NCBI GenBank assembly: GCA_003008705.1
Contig: PDUO01000028.1
Span: 441,214-505,213, forward strand
DNA from: Pezicula radicicola
Taxonomy: Eukaryota > Ascomycota > Leotiomycetes > Helotiales > Dermateaceae
Length of the DNA: 64,000 nt
Direction: 5' to 3'
Within the stretch, counting starts at the first letter, position 1, and every line of letters begins with the position of its first letter. Shown in pieces: positions 34,701 to 47,783 of the stretch. Below the pieces are notes generated by a model. It did no database searches, was not told where the DNA came from, and worked only from the letters and a program-made list of their open reading frames with translations. Both the position numbers and the translations under genes were made by a program.

Positions 34701-35388
34701 ATGAGTGAGCAGTCAACCAAGCCAGAGTACCAGGTTGCAGACAGTCATATCCCCACCCGCGCGACCACTCCAGAGGATTTCGACACCGCAGGAAGGCTCA
34801 TTGAGTACTTCACATAGCTAATAGCGCCGAAGTCAATAATATACGAACCATATATGCGCAGTAGACTCCAGCTCCGAACTGTCCGAAATTCGGAGCTCGG
34901 AATCCGAGGGCGAGGCCATCGACTTCAGCAGACAAAGTCAGACAGTCAGACCGAATACCAAGCATACCAAGAGTATGGATTCCAATACCACAAGCAAAGT
35001 CAAAGATGGGGCGGGCGCGCTATGGAGCTACAGAAGTACCTCAAAAACACTGGCATAAGCGAATCAGTCCGGATAATGGATGGGTCACATTCTATACGCT
35101 TTTATACTTGCAACAAAGACATATGAATGTATTCAAGTAGACTTATTTCCAAAAGAACCAGGATATAGATTGGAATTCGAAGTTAATAAATTGAGTAATA
35201 AGTACTTACTTGCCCATACCAGCGTAGATTTACTCCTACCTGACTCTTCAGATCAAGATGCAGACGAACAACTTGATAGCAACTACAAATCCAGACAGAG
35301 ATTGCCATTATCCTTCAACCAGATTCCGAATTGGCTAGTCCCCAGCAAAGCGATCACTTCAAAGCTTCTCCCAAACAAAGTTCGCTAG
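34701..35388 (+). pseudogene. Possible decayed protein-coding gene
   Basis: Three coding-like pieces lie in order on the plus strand: MSEQSTKPEYQVADSHIPTR from 34701, DSSSELSEIRSSESEGEAID from about 34863, and VDLFPKEPGYRLEFEVNKLS near 35140, ending at 35388. Each is in a different frame or separated by stops, and only part of this could be explained by introns. Composition (Ser/Glu/Asp-rich, polar) looks protein-like but no domain is recognised. Could be a gene eroded by RIP-like mutation. Confidence 0.3.
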
Positions 35389-38300
35389 AAACCAATTTGA
35401 GTCCACCAACTTCTAACTTCTTAAAGTAAAATTATCCCGTCTTTTAAATGACAACAAACCCTGCACTGACAAGCGACATTTGGATTCGCATTCGTGATAT
35501 GATTCGTCGCGGAGGTGCATCCATAACCTGATGGGAACCTCATTGGATCTGGGACATGGGTTCACCGATAGCGTGAGAGGTGGAAGGTTGTGATGGCACC
35601 GCAGATGGGGGAAGAAGGCACACAACGGGCCGTTGTCAACGGCCTTGGGGTACTTTGCTTGTATAGTAGCTGTGTTGTGGTTATAACTTTGAATTAGGCA
35701 TTGCTTTCTATGAAATCCAAGAAGTACTCGGTACAGTAGAATGCATTCACTGCAACGTGACTGCATCTGAGAGGATGAGAGTCACATAGAGGTATAACAA
35801 TTCATTTGATTTCAATTTGAATGACTGACTTAATTTAACTCACTTGTGCACTTAAATTTTAAAAAGTATAACTTACTCTTATCAGATTAGAAAAGAACAA
35901 AGAGTTACACAAGTTATAAATCAGAGAGTCTATAGATGGAGTATAAAGGGCTCTAACTAAGTATTCCGCTTTCTAAATGACAACAGGATGTTTCATAACA
36001 AGCGAAATTCCAATTCGGCGCGAAGAATCTATCTTTTGGGGGCTTTGTGCAGTGAACTAAACAACATAAATGTTTAAAAATTTCTGCTTATTTTATCCTA
36101 TTACATGTTGAGAGGTTACATGGCCACTCTCTCTCCATCCATAGGGCGACTAGTGTTATCCATGGTTTTGGGTACAGATTGAGAAACATTAAATTACATA
36201 GGCAGGAAAGAAGCAAAGGATAGGAGGGGAACCACAGACGGCACTTGTAAAATTCGCATAGTATGAGTGCCTTTGGTTTCGAACATAGAAATTAGTACTA
36301 TCAAGACGCTGTAGTGAACTGAAAAGGTAGCTGTTACAGAAATAGTCAAGGCAAACTAAGTATGTTTCCCTCCACTTTGACACCAAGACAAAGGAAGAAT
36401 GTCACGTAGCGCGCAAACCGTCGCACCATGGAGTTGTGTGAGATAGCTTGGTACCTCTAGCCACAAGTAATCATCCCAGGACCAGATCCCAGGCGAGGTT
36501 GCTACTTGCAGTGAATATTTCAATCCAATTATCATATATCCAACAAATAGCGTAATAAATCCCGCCGTGACAGCAGTAACGCTCGTGGCAACAGCAGAAC
36601 TGGTCGCCGCAATGATTATTCAATTACTTTACTGGAGGAGACAAATCTGAAAATTGAAAACTGAGTTGCAATACCACGCTCTTGTATTCTTGATGGCATT
36701 GAATATCGCTTTGATGTTTTAGCCAATAGGCTTGCCCTTGAATTAGGAGGAAGTGTGCACCTTAGTCTGTTTCTAGCTTCTTGAATCCCTTCCAAATAAT
36801 GGTCCTGCAAAGTACCATGTACTTGACAGATTGTATACCCGTACAAACTAAATTTAGTACCTCAAGCATTACGCTACCTTGACATCATGCACCATGGTGT
36901 AAGATAGGAGACTTCTCCCCTCTTATTCAAGTTTTACACTATCAACATCAAGTTATCATATACGAAGTCTAACATGACTTCCTGAACTCGGCAGGAAATT
37001 TCCATTCTACAAGCCTACTGTTGTTAGTGTGTGTTCTCAAGATGAAGCAACTGTTGAAGAGCAGGCATTATTACCAAATGGATATAGTAGGGGTTAACGT
37101 CCTAAGGGTTTCACCTCTAAAGAACTAGATGCATTTTGCTATACACTTCCTACTTTTGCTAGTGCAGGTGGCTAGAGATAAGCCAAAGGAGAAGATCCGT
37201 AATCCTATTATAAAGGCTCATCTGCTTCTTGTCTATGTTGTATTATATTAGATAACTAGTGTTTCTTCTCAAATCTAATATGTACATACTTAGCTAAGGT
37301 TCTTTCTTAGCAGACATTAGTAACAACCTAAAAGGCATTCTACTACTACGATAGTCCTGTTTCCTGACTTCGAACTAACTGCTCTGTTTCGAAGTTAGGT
37401 CAGTTACATTCGCACTATGTTTAAGTTAGAAAGCTTTACACTATTTAAGATTAAATTCTCTATAGATAGTAGGTAGCTGTATATCAGGTTTGTAAAATAA
37501 AAGGGGTTGTTGTCAATTAATTCGTGTTGACAAAATAAAAGTATCTCGTCTCTACAGCAAGTCTACTTTTAAAACAAACAGTAAATTAATACGGTTTTTT
37601 TATTTCAAGCCTATAGAACAAGACTTAGAGAATGGCTTAAGTGAGCTGGTGAATTGAAGTGTGACACAGATCCTGAGGACTCAATTTTCTCTAGTCCAAT
37701 TTGTGGAAGAATAATGAAAGGACTAGAAGAGCAGGTACACAATTTTCCTTGAGCCGACATGATGGTCTCTTTTGAACTACATAATCTGAGTATGAGAATA
37801 ATCTTAGAGGTCCTAGAGTCCTAGTTCTACGTCATCTTATTCCCCTCATCACTTTAAAAGGGAGAGAGAGAACAATTTTCAACCATAGAATTCTCAACCT
37901 CCCAATGGGCCAGACCACACAGTGGTAGAATTACAAAGAATTAGAGAGAGGAGTAGACAAACACTTTTCAGAGTCAACTAAAGTATTGCTATTGAACTGC
38001 GTGAATCTAAGCACGGGACGAATCTTAGAATCCTCAGAGTTCTGGTTCTGCTTCATCTTGTTCTTCTTGTTAACTTGAAAACGAGGCGACAGCAGAAATC
38101 CCTTCGGCAACACAACGCAATTCCGGATCCTTGGGACTGTTATCGAGATCCCAAAAGGGAGCATATCATAGATGTGCACCTGGAAATCATAGGCGTGAAG
38201 CTCTCCGTTTTCCCGACCCAATAGATCTAATATGCTCCAGCAACCTTCCACTTTTGACCCATCCTTATCCTCCATCATTAGATGAACGAAACCATACGTA

Positions 38301-38636
38301 ACACGACAGCTCACAAAACAATGACAACGACAGTGATCTTTTACGATTTCACAGAATGTCTTGCATTAAGAGTGGAGTTATGTGAAAGTAATGCTCTATT
38401 GATACTACATACAACTGGAAAGTTCAGCGCTGTTCCATGAGCGGGTCCATGAGACCGTATGTTCCCACTCCCCCGAAGTGTGCCCTTTACCTCCCATCGC
38501 CGCCCCCTTCGCTCTTCAAGAGCCAGTTGTGGTTCGAGTCCAGCATCTATAGCAAGACCGCACCGCTAATGCCCTTGTGTTAACAACCTGAAAACCCCAC
38601 TTTCTCGCCAACTTCCTCATCCAACCTCTCGCTCGC
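35389..38636. other. 3.2-kb gene-poor, partly AT-rich stretch
   Basis: Mostly AT-rich, especially 37060-37640, with many CTA/TAG motifs, like RIP-damaged repeat DNA. It holds a diverged tandem duplication (about 37703-37865 and 37922-38088). A 127-codon minus-strand frame at 37931-38314 (MSCRVTYGFVHLMMEDKDGS...) overlaps the second copy; I cannot support it as a gene. Confidence 0.45.
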
Positions 38637-41600
38637 TCAATTAATAGAGCCAAAAACAGTATGCTCATCCACCCAAACCTTAACATTCACGAGCTTAACC
38701 CAACGCATCTGTTTCAAATTCTCCTCGTCAATCTCCACCTCAAAATTCTCCAGCTCCCCCAAACTATTCAACCCTTCCCTCAACGGCGGAGCACAGTCGG
38801 TCTCAAAGAAAACAAGATCCATATTAGCCTTACTAGTGTTTGGAGGTCTAACTAAAGCCATAACATGGTCACAAGCTTTCTGATTAGCCAACTGGCGATC
38901 TGAAAAAAGCCATTTCGCGGTGACTTTTTCTTCATTTTTAGAGATGGTGCTCACGGGGTCGATAATTGATGTTGTGAGGGATTCCATTATCATGAATAGT
39001 TTTGGGGCGAATTTGGGTTTCAGTTGGGAGGGAGAGAGTCCGTGGAGTTCGGGTTGTGGTTTGAAGGTTGGTCGGACTCGGATTGTTTCTTCATTTTCTG
39101 AGTCGATTGTTATTACTGCTACGAAGAGATCGTCGAAGTAGTCTTCTTTTATTGAGGGCCGCTTTTTTTGACTGCGAAGTTCGTCGCGGATTTCTTGGAC
39201 GCGGTCTATTGCGTAGGTGTTTGCATCGTCGGAATTTGTAAAGATCTTTAAGATTTCTAGTTCGGAATCTACTTGGTTTCCGACGTCGTCTTCGGTTGTG
39301 GTGAATTTTACTACTTCGTAGATTTTAATGGTATTTGATGGTGGATCTCCTTCGGGAAGTCTGATTGCTTCGAATATCTCTGGCTGTTGATTAGGTATAT
39401 CAGCTTCTGCAGTATCATCATCGTCATGAGGTACACCAGCCAAAGGTATAGATTGCGAATTATCAGCCGGTTTCTGTGCCTCTTTCCTAATGACTTTTCG
39501 AAGACGAGGATCAGCATTGTCATCATCAGAATCAGGATCTTCTTCAGACTCTACAGAAGAATCGCTGTCAGTGTCAACCGCAGTAACTTTCTTAGCAGCT
39601 GCCTCAGCAAATTGAGTTGCTCGATTGTTCGCCAGTGCTTTAAGAGCATTGGCTACATCGGTTTGATTCTCCTTGCGTCTTTCTTCATCTAGGTCCTGCG
39701 ATTCCTCAGATGTTGGCTGGGTTTCAGGCTGGGTGGAAGACTCGCCACTTTGAGCCTGGGAGGAAGAGTCGAAGGATTGGTCATGCTGAGAGCTTGAGTT
39801 TGGCTGAGACTTGCCTTTTGCACGTTTTGCACGTTTTTCCTATATGATATCTCAGCATTGGAAGCCTCGAAAAGGATAAGGAGTGGTGGGGACTTACCTC
39901 TCGCTCTGCAACGAACTTATCTAGCTGCTCCTGAATCTCATCTTCCGTAATGGTTCTGCCTTCAAGATGTGCAGCTCCAACGATCTTTGCTTTCTCCTCC
40001 AACACAGCTTGTTCGTCTTGCATTCTACGTCTTTCTTCATCCTTCTTCGCCTTTTCGGCAGCTCGCTCTGCAGCAGTCTCCTCCCGCTTTTGTCTCTTCT
40101 TTGCTGCTGCCTGGTATTTTGATGCTTGCCTAGCTCTTTCCTTATCCTCCTTTGCCTTTTTATCAATTTGCTCGCGTTCCCAATCCTTGAGAAGTACGAT
40201 CTCTGAGCTATATTTCTTGGCTGCTGGTGCTGATGGTTGTGGTTCATGAGTAACGAATTTTCCATTGGCAGGATTGTTCTTTGCAGCTTCAAGTTCGGAA
40301 GGTGTGTGTGACCGCTTGTGGGATGTAAGACTGTGCCTAGAGCTGAACGACCTATTACATCCATGGACAGGGCACTTGAAAGAAAATTGTTGTGCTTGTG
40401 CTTTTGCAGCCTTAATTTCTTCATCTGAATGTCTGCCTCCCCTTTTTAAATGAGTTGAGAGTCCGCTAGTTGATGTGAAACTTTGTCGACATCCTGGGAC
40501 ACCGCACTTGAAAGCCTTGCTTACTGCTTGATCCTTGGCAGCATCAATCTCCTCATCCGTATGTCTTCCGCCCTTTTTTAAATGAACTGAAAGTCCACCA
40601 CTCGACGTGAACGACTGAAGACATCCTGGAATAGTACACTTGAAAGGCAAGTTTCCACGATTGTCTCGTGAGAACGAGGAGTCTGACGGAGAATCATATC
40701 GATTCCTAGCAAGAGAACTACTATTGTTTCTGCCTTTATCTCTGTCTCGGCCTCCAACTTGGTGTCGACGTCTTTCTGGGGAGGGAGAATATTTACGCGA
40801 TTTGCGACGATCTCTTGAACGGTCACGGTCCCTTGACCGACTTGGACTACGATACCGATATCTTGATCTTTGGTGAGAACGAGAACGAGAACTGTCACTT
40901 GAACTAGAACTATCTCTTCGGTGACGTGATCTTGCCCTTGACCTTGCCCGTGATGTATCTATAGGCTTCGATACAGACCTCTCCTTTACTCCCAATGTCT
41001 TTGGCCTGCTTGTAGGTGGCAACATGGCAAGTCTGTCTTTCATTGATTGAGAGTTATGCGAGATTTGATCCAAAGCGTCAGTGAGGATAGATTGCGTCTC
41101 TCTGGGAGTAGATTGAGCTCTATGGCGACGGACTTGTGCAAGGCTTTGTTGGATTCTTCGTTGTTGTCTCTCGTACTCTCTGTCATCGTCTCTATCTCGT
41201 TGAGTCTTACCACCAGTTTTCGAAGCTCCAGCAAAGATTTCATTGATGCTTGTTGGTGGTTTTGTGGTTGAGGGAGCAAGTGAAGCTGCTCTGGGATGTC
41301 GAGTCGAATTGGATGTAGCCGCTTGTTCGCCTGTGTCACTGGCTACAGTGACGTCTTTCGACACAGGCCTATCGTTTCCCTTCTCACCAAGTGACTCGGT
41401 TATGAAGAGAGGATCTTCCATATCTATATCAGCATCGATGGACTCAACAGTTGGTTTAGCTTGAGCTGATCCTGGCTGTGCTGTATTTTGGGCATTTGAT
41501 CCAGATGGAAATGGTATCGAGAGCCCGTCGTCGAACAGCTTCTTTGGTGCCCTAAGCGCAGAAGCCTGTAGTCTCGCAGCCTCCTTCTTAGCTAATTGCT

Positions 41601-43758
41601 TTCTCAACCCCTCAGCCTTTTCTGCTTGCGAAGCCAAGAGCATCTGTTTCTCCTTTTCTTGTCTCTTGAGCGCTGCGGCTTCTTCGGCTCTTTGGGTCTC
41701 GATTGACTTTGCCGCCTTCTGTCGCATCTGCTCTGTCTTCTCTGCCTCAATCCTCTGTTGGCGAAGTCGTAATTCTTTGCGTTTCTCCTTCGCTTCTTCT
41801 TTTTGTATCTCTTGGTATAGGAGTTCAGCTTTTTTTCGCTCTTCTTCTAGCCGGCTCTGTGCTAGGGCTTCTTCGTTCCTCCGTTCCTCTTCTTCGGCCA
41901 TTTCGAGTTCGTGGAGGGCTCGTTTTCGCTCCCCTGCGAGACGAAGTTGTTCTTCGCGCTTCTTCTTCTCTTCTTCTGCCTCACTTAGAATTTCTCCGAA
42001 TGTTTCAATCTCCTTTGCCTGACGTTCGCCATCTTTCTCACCCTGAATAATGTTCTTGGCAGCTCGAAATTGACGGTTATATTCTTCTTGTTCCTTTTTC
42101 TCCTCGGCCGTTAGCTTTCGTTTTTTAGGTGGCTTCTTCTTGGGAGTCTCGGCGGCCTTTGGTGCTGATACAACGCGCTCTTTCATTGGACGTGGTGTAA
42201 TAACCTTGGGTGGGGTTTCAGGCTCAGCGGTAAAAGCAATATTGGAATTCTTTTGCCATGCTGTAACCTTTTTACGAGGATTAAGATTGGCCTTTTGACG
42301 GCGAGCTTTAAGTCCTGGATTTAAAAGGTCTTCCAAATCGGCGTCATCGTCATCGTCATCTTCATCATCCACATACTCCTCATCGTCATCGCTCTGTACA
42401 TGGATCGGACCAGTTGGGTGGCCTCTAGTGTCTTGGAATCTTACGCTTCGCGAGGTTCTGCCTGGACTTCCTGAAGGATTATTACGAAAGTTCGGGTCTC
42501 CCATCTGATTTGGTATATTGGCAGCACTGCGTCGAAGCCCAGATCTTTCCCCATGATCCTCTCGAAGTGGAGTTCTTTGAGGTGCCACACTCATACTCCT
42601 AAGTCTGCCACGTGCAGGGGTTGGGGGAGGCTCCTGTTTGATGTAGTGATCATATCCACGGGGGGTTTGGCTATTTTGAGGAGGTTGGGAATGTGGTTCA
42701 CCTCCCCAAATTGAATTCTCAAGATGCAGGCCTCCCGGCCCTCTGTATGCCATTGGCCTAGATATCGGTAGCTGTGTACTATGGTCTCCGCCTCCATATT
42801 CATGAGGTTCAGGTGCGACGTTTTGCGAACTGTAGCTGGCTTGTGACTGAAAACCTGCACCGCTATGAGCTTGAGGTCGACCAACAGGTGCTACACCTTG
42901 AGCTCTTTGATTTTGGGGAAGGGACATGGGGTGTGGTGGCATATGCAGTACATATCGACGTTGCTGGTGGATCTGGTATTGGATTTCCGGTGAATCTTGT
43001 GTCAGGTCCACATAGTTCTGGGGCATCTGGCCATACCGAGGTTCTTGGTGGGGTATAAATTGAGGCCTCGGATTTTGTTGATAACCAGAGCCTGGATGCA
43101 CCGAAGTTTCTCTGACAGATCTTTGGTTAATGGCTATGTGGGATGGGTGGACTGAAGAAGCTCTGATAGATCTATGACTCGGTGGTCGAGAGTTTGGATT
43201 TCCATTTGTCGGGTGCCCTCCAACTGCAGATCCGATGTAAAGAGGTTTTCCATCTTGGGTATAACCAGCTGGCTGAAGTGCCATGCCTTGCGGTTCACCA
43301 TACGCTACTTGCTGGGAAAGAGGAGAACGAGCAGCATGCGGTGAATACGCACCACGTTGCTGATTTGGCATCATGTTACGAGGATCGTGCATCTGTTGAC
43401 GTTTATTTGGGTATTGCGTTGGATGACTAGACGGGAATCTTGATCTCTTAGAGCTTTGAGGCGGTAGAGGAGGAGGAATATCCCATGTCTCTGCCATTTC
43501 CGCCGACTCTGCCATTGTTACTGTAGTCTCGCTTTGTGCGTTACTATTTGTAGTTTGTGGTGAATCCTGTGACGAACTCCTAGCGGCAAGAGATTCGAAG
43601 TCCATGAAAGCCTCGGCACGTTGACTTGCCCAACCAGTTGTTTCTTTTTTAGTGACTCTGGCACGGAGTACACCTGGAGTTGAAGTTTTCTTTGGACGTT
43701 TTGGCGGTGTGTCCTGTTCTCTCTCTTCAAGGGGTTGATCAGCTTTTGGCGGATTCAT
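38637..43758 (-). CDS. Giant C2H2 zinc-finger, RS-rich, coiled-coil protein
   Basis: Predicted 1,687-residue protein from two exons (39898-43758 and 38637-39839), joined in phase 0 across a 58-bp intron. Order of segments: a long disordered Gln/Pro/Ser-rich N-terminus (1-500) with an acidic run; a highly charged Glu/Lys/Arg-rich stretch likely to be helical (about 546-729); an RS/SR-rich stretch (SRARSRARSRHRRD, about 933-1006); three similar C2H2 fingers (about 1037-1147: FKCTIPGCLQSFTSSGGLSV, FKCGVPGCRQSFTSTSGLST, FKCPVHGCNRSFSSRHSLTS), a second charged segment, and a C-terminal region of about 270 residues that looks folded but is not recognised. The first two fingers are near duplicates with a GGRH linker. 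RS and zinc fingers suggest a nuclear nucleic-acid role; inference only. Confidence 0.85.
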
Positions 43759-45451
43759 TCTGTAACACTAAAGGAGAACAGTACATAAAGGCTAGATAAA
43801 GGGAGTTATGTTAGCAACAAGTTGTCAAAGCTCATCACAAGACGGTGGAAGGGACAAGAAGACTACTTATACAAGATAAGTCGAGTGAAGTGCGCAGGGG
43901 AACAAGGAAAAGTTCCATACCGTTTCTGTAATGAAGCAGGGAAGACTGAACTTATACTAGGCCAGCTGCTGAAGGCTGACGTTGGTCCGAGACGGAAAAC
44001 TCAATCCTATGATTAAGTTGACATGTTGAGTATGAGCTGTGGAAAGCTGGAGATTCCAAGACCGTCTCTACAACGACTAATTGGGGGGCTTCGAAGGCTC
44101 AGTGCTAAGAGGTACAAACTGCGCGGTGCCGGAAAGAGCTACGTGTTGTTGTCGTTTGACGAAAGGGTGTTCAAGATCGAGCTACCGGCTAAGCAGAAAG
44201 CGAAAGATGCGTAAGATGCAGAGAATACCGAGGCCACTTCAATGCAGATCCGCGCTGAAGATCAATTGCCTGAACTTGAAACAACAAAGAGGGCTATTGA
44301 ATCTTGGAGACAAGAGCCAACTTCGTTGAAAGTAGTTTTGGCTTTCGTATTATGCAATGCGGACAGTGTGTAGTGGACACAACTTCTACCAATTGTATCG
44401 CAATGTTTTACAGGGTGAATCTGAAAGCGATGCAAAGTGAGAAAGTTGAATAGCACTGGACCTGGAGGTGCAGAGGATGTTGTAGGGGGGAAGGCTAAAT
44501 TAGGTGTGAGAAATGGGCGTTATCAAAGACGATAACGGGCTGGTAGGTGAATTGAACGTGATTTGAGTTAGCAAGTTCCGAACTAATGAATTGGGAGAGT
44601 TCATTACAAGAGATGACAATGGGTCGATGGTGTCAGGTAATCAATGAACTTGAAACTTGACTGGCTCAAATGAGTAACCAGCCTTACAGTTGTAATATGA
44701 TTTCAGATAGAAGCCATAGGACTGAAACAGAATTCACCGAAGATCAAAGCTACTTGTTATCAAGCTGCTAGTTGTTGAAAAGAAAGGCACATTTAGTCTT
44801 ACTCAATATTTTGGATGCAGAGCTTTGATTGATCATTATAATACCACCCTCAACGAGGAAAACCCCCGAGATAAAGATAGAAAGACCTGGACTCAACCTG
44901 TGTTCCAGACTGCATCTTCAGCAAGTTCAAAACATCAAGTACTGCTAAGGGCTGCAAAATTGGAAGAAAACTGTGTGAGAACAACTATCTCAAGCCCAAA
45001 ACTTAGCTGAGAGGAAACATTTCCCAGAACGAGACGACAGAAGAAAGATAGTCTTTTAACTGTAGAAGAACTCAGTAAGATTCTAGGTAGCATATGGTTC
45101 TATGATGCAGTACAATAGGCAAACTATTTGATTACATAAAAGCACTTTTCTAGTACCAGATAGTGGCGGCGAGGAAGTTTGACAACAGATGGGAAAGGTG
45201 AGCAAGAGCTAGTCGTGACTATCAGATGAATTTGGAGGCTTTCAGCGGCTAGTTTCAACCTGTAATTCGAGGTCACTGACACTACTTGAAACCTTAAGCT
45301 TCGCTACATACTACGTAGCACTTGTTAGCCGCTTAGAAACGAGCACATAGGACATTAGCATTGGAGAAATATTGCTACCACAGTGTACGAAAACTATCGA
45401 AGCCCAATGGGCATGGCATGAATCTCCCCTGATATTCTGTACCTATGTAAA
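43759..45451. other. 1.7-kb gene-free stretch
   Basis: Upstream of the zinc-finger gene and beyond the stop codon of the minus-strand DBP9 gene. Several short plus-strand frames (43822-45010) have no recognisable domain and no supporting splice pattern. Confidence 0.45.
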
Positions 45452-47401
45452 CTACTTCTTTCCTCTTCCCTTGGCATTGAAGGTTTTTAAAGGATCGGTC
45501 TTCCGGATACCATTCCGGCCTTTGCCCTTCGCTCTATTCGCAGCTCTTGCCTTCCGAATCCGATTATCACTGCTCTTTCGGATACCAACAAAACCAACAT
45601 CACCACCTCCAGTAATGCCTTTCTTTCCCTCTTTCGGCAGTAAGTAATCCGGCACGTGCTTGAGATGTGATTGTACTCGCGCAGGTCTGAGTTCGCCGTC
45701 GTGGCGGAGATGGTGAAGGTCTCCTGGGTTCTCTTCAAAATGCCGCTTCAGCTTCTCACTTTTCATTAATTCTTGTCGCAGTTCCCTCGTTCGAGCCTCG
45801 CGGATGGCTATTCTGGTGACAGCTCGTAGTGCATCGCCCATGCGGTAACGGAAGGCGTCAACTTGCTTCATATCGAAGTTGTATGGCTTGACCTCCTTGC
45901 CCTTCTTCAGCTGATGTTTCTGAATCTTCGCCAGAACCTTCTCGTCGTCTTTCGTTGATTCAACTGTAGTAGGCTTGTGTTTTCGATATTGGTCTGCTGG
46001 GATAACAAATGACATTGCCGTTCCAGTCTGACCAGCTCGAGCAGTTCTGCCTATCCGATGGGTATAAGATTTAGATGAGGTGGGAAGATCGAAATTCAGA
46101 ACACAAGCAACGTTTTTGAAGTCGATTCCTCTTGAAACACCGTATTCCTTATCCTTCTTCGCCGTCTTTCGCTTCTTCTTGGAAGGCTCTTTCGCTTCTG
46201 TCTTCTCTTCCACCTTTCCCTCTTTCGGTTCATTCTCCTCGTCGGCTTCCTCTTCTACCTCTTCAACCTCCAACTTAGACTCATCTTCTTCGTCTCCTAC
46301 CACCTCGTGCTCGTCGGAGGCGATGATAATATCGTACACGTTCTTATTGAATTCTTCGACAACATGAATTCTCGAGTTCACGGGTAATTCGGAATTTAAA
46401 ATACAACTCTTTGTTCCAAACTGCTCCAGGAACAGCTTCAAACGATAGCATCTGTCGATATCTGCAACGAATATGATACACTTTCCTTTGATCAACTTGA
46501 GCTTGAAAATAACATATGCCAGGAGGAATTTCTCGTCTTCGGCACATCTATCTTATTGTTAGTTCAGTCGATAGAAATTAGGAAAGTGTGACTTACTTGA
46601 CGACATATTGGCTCACGCCTTCTCCCTCTTCTTCTGCCTCCTCCAATTTCAGCACAACGGGGTTTCTGCAGAACAAACCTTTCAAAGTTTCGACCTCACT
46701 TGTTAAAGTCGCACTCATCAAAATTGTTTGCACACCTTTCGGCATGGCCTTGGCTACATTCTGCAAGTCCTCGTCGTATCCATACGAGAGCACCAGATCC
46801 GACTCATCGATTACCAGATGTGCGAGTTGCTCGAGGGATAATGATCCAGTATTGACATTCAAGGAAGCTCGTGCTGGTGTCGCAATGACAATATCTGGCG
46901 ACTCGGCAAGAAGTGCGCTTTGCACAACATCGGAGACTTTCTGGGTTAAGTTGACAGCTGTGATATCTTTCGCGCAGAACGCAGAGAAGGATTCCACTGC
47001 CTTATATACTTGTTCGGCTAGTTCGCGAGTCGGTACGAGAATAAGAGCGGAAGTGAATCGCGTTGAGGAAGTCTATGAAGATATTAGAATAAGGTAGCCC
47101 CGCACGATACCTGTGAACTACTAGCCTTTTTTCGTTTTAGAATCGAGTGAAGGATTGGCAGCAGGTATGCAGCAGTCTTCCCAGATCCGGTCTTTGCTCT
47201 GGCCAGTACATCTCGGCCCTCCAGCGCCAGCGGTATAGCTTTGCTCTGCACCAGTGTCGGAGCTCGAAAGTTCTGCTTTTCGATGCCTCCGAGCAATCGA
47301 GGATCCAAGCCCAGGCTGGTGAAAGTTATTTCCTTCTTTTCCTCTACCACATCAGTTGCTGGAGCTGGGACATCATTAGCATCTAATTTGCGTTTCACCA
47401 T
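45452..47401 (-). CDS. DBP9: ATP-dependent RNA helicase DBP9 (DDX56-type)
   Basis: DEAD-box RNA helicase of the Dbp9/DDX56 subfamily, nucleolar, needed for 60S ribosomal subunit assembly; 620 residues. Exons 47111-47401, 46597-47072 and 45452-46547 join in phase; intron 1 is only 38 bp. Motifs: Q-motif [26 protein letters not shown] region (27-52), Walker [11 protein letters not shown] (68-76), [12 protein letters not shown], motif II DESD (186-189) in place of DEAD, motif III SAT, and motif [12 protein letters not shown] (419-428). An acidic/lysine-rich insert (about 335-390) in the second RecA domain and the basic C-terminal tail rich in KGKGRN/KGRGKK are typical of Dbp9. Serine in motif II is tolerated in this subfamily. 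Confidence 0.95.
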
Positions 47402-47783
47402 ATTTGCAGAGTTGTCTTTGTGGTGCTGGAAAGTTGTGTTACTAAATTGAAGTTCTTTTCATCCAGAATTATTTCTCTGCAACCTCGGCAGATCCTCGGA
47501 AGCAAGTGCTGAGTCACATGACCTATACAGGATCTTGACGGAACGGGACCTCTAAGGAAGTCTGTTCTAGCTTTTTCATATCACAAGCATTGTCTTTCGA
47601 AGTCTGTTTACACCTCATCATTCTAAAACATCACCATAAATATGGGTAGAGGAAGTGATTGTACAGCATTAATTACTATCACCTCTATGTTGTACAAATC
47701 AAAACTACAAATAGCTGCTTTTTCAAGCCCTGCACTTTTGTAACTCTTCATATGGACATATCCACCGCTCTCGTATTGATACA
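47402..47783. other. Intergenic between DBP9 and CCDC47 homologue
   Basis: Holds the DBP9 promoter and the 3' flank of the next minus-strand gene. No other feature is recognised. Confidence 0.45.

Noticed and set aside
37931..38314. 127-codon minus-strand frame
   Set aside because: It overlaps a diverged tandem duplication and shows no family motif; listed only within the intergenic description.
38531..38541. GGTTCGAGTCC, a perfect tRNA B-box/T-loop sequence
   Set aside because: No T-stem, acceptor stem or D-arm can be paired around it, so it is not a tRNA gene.
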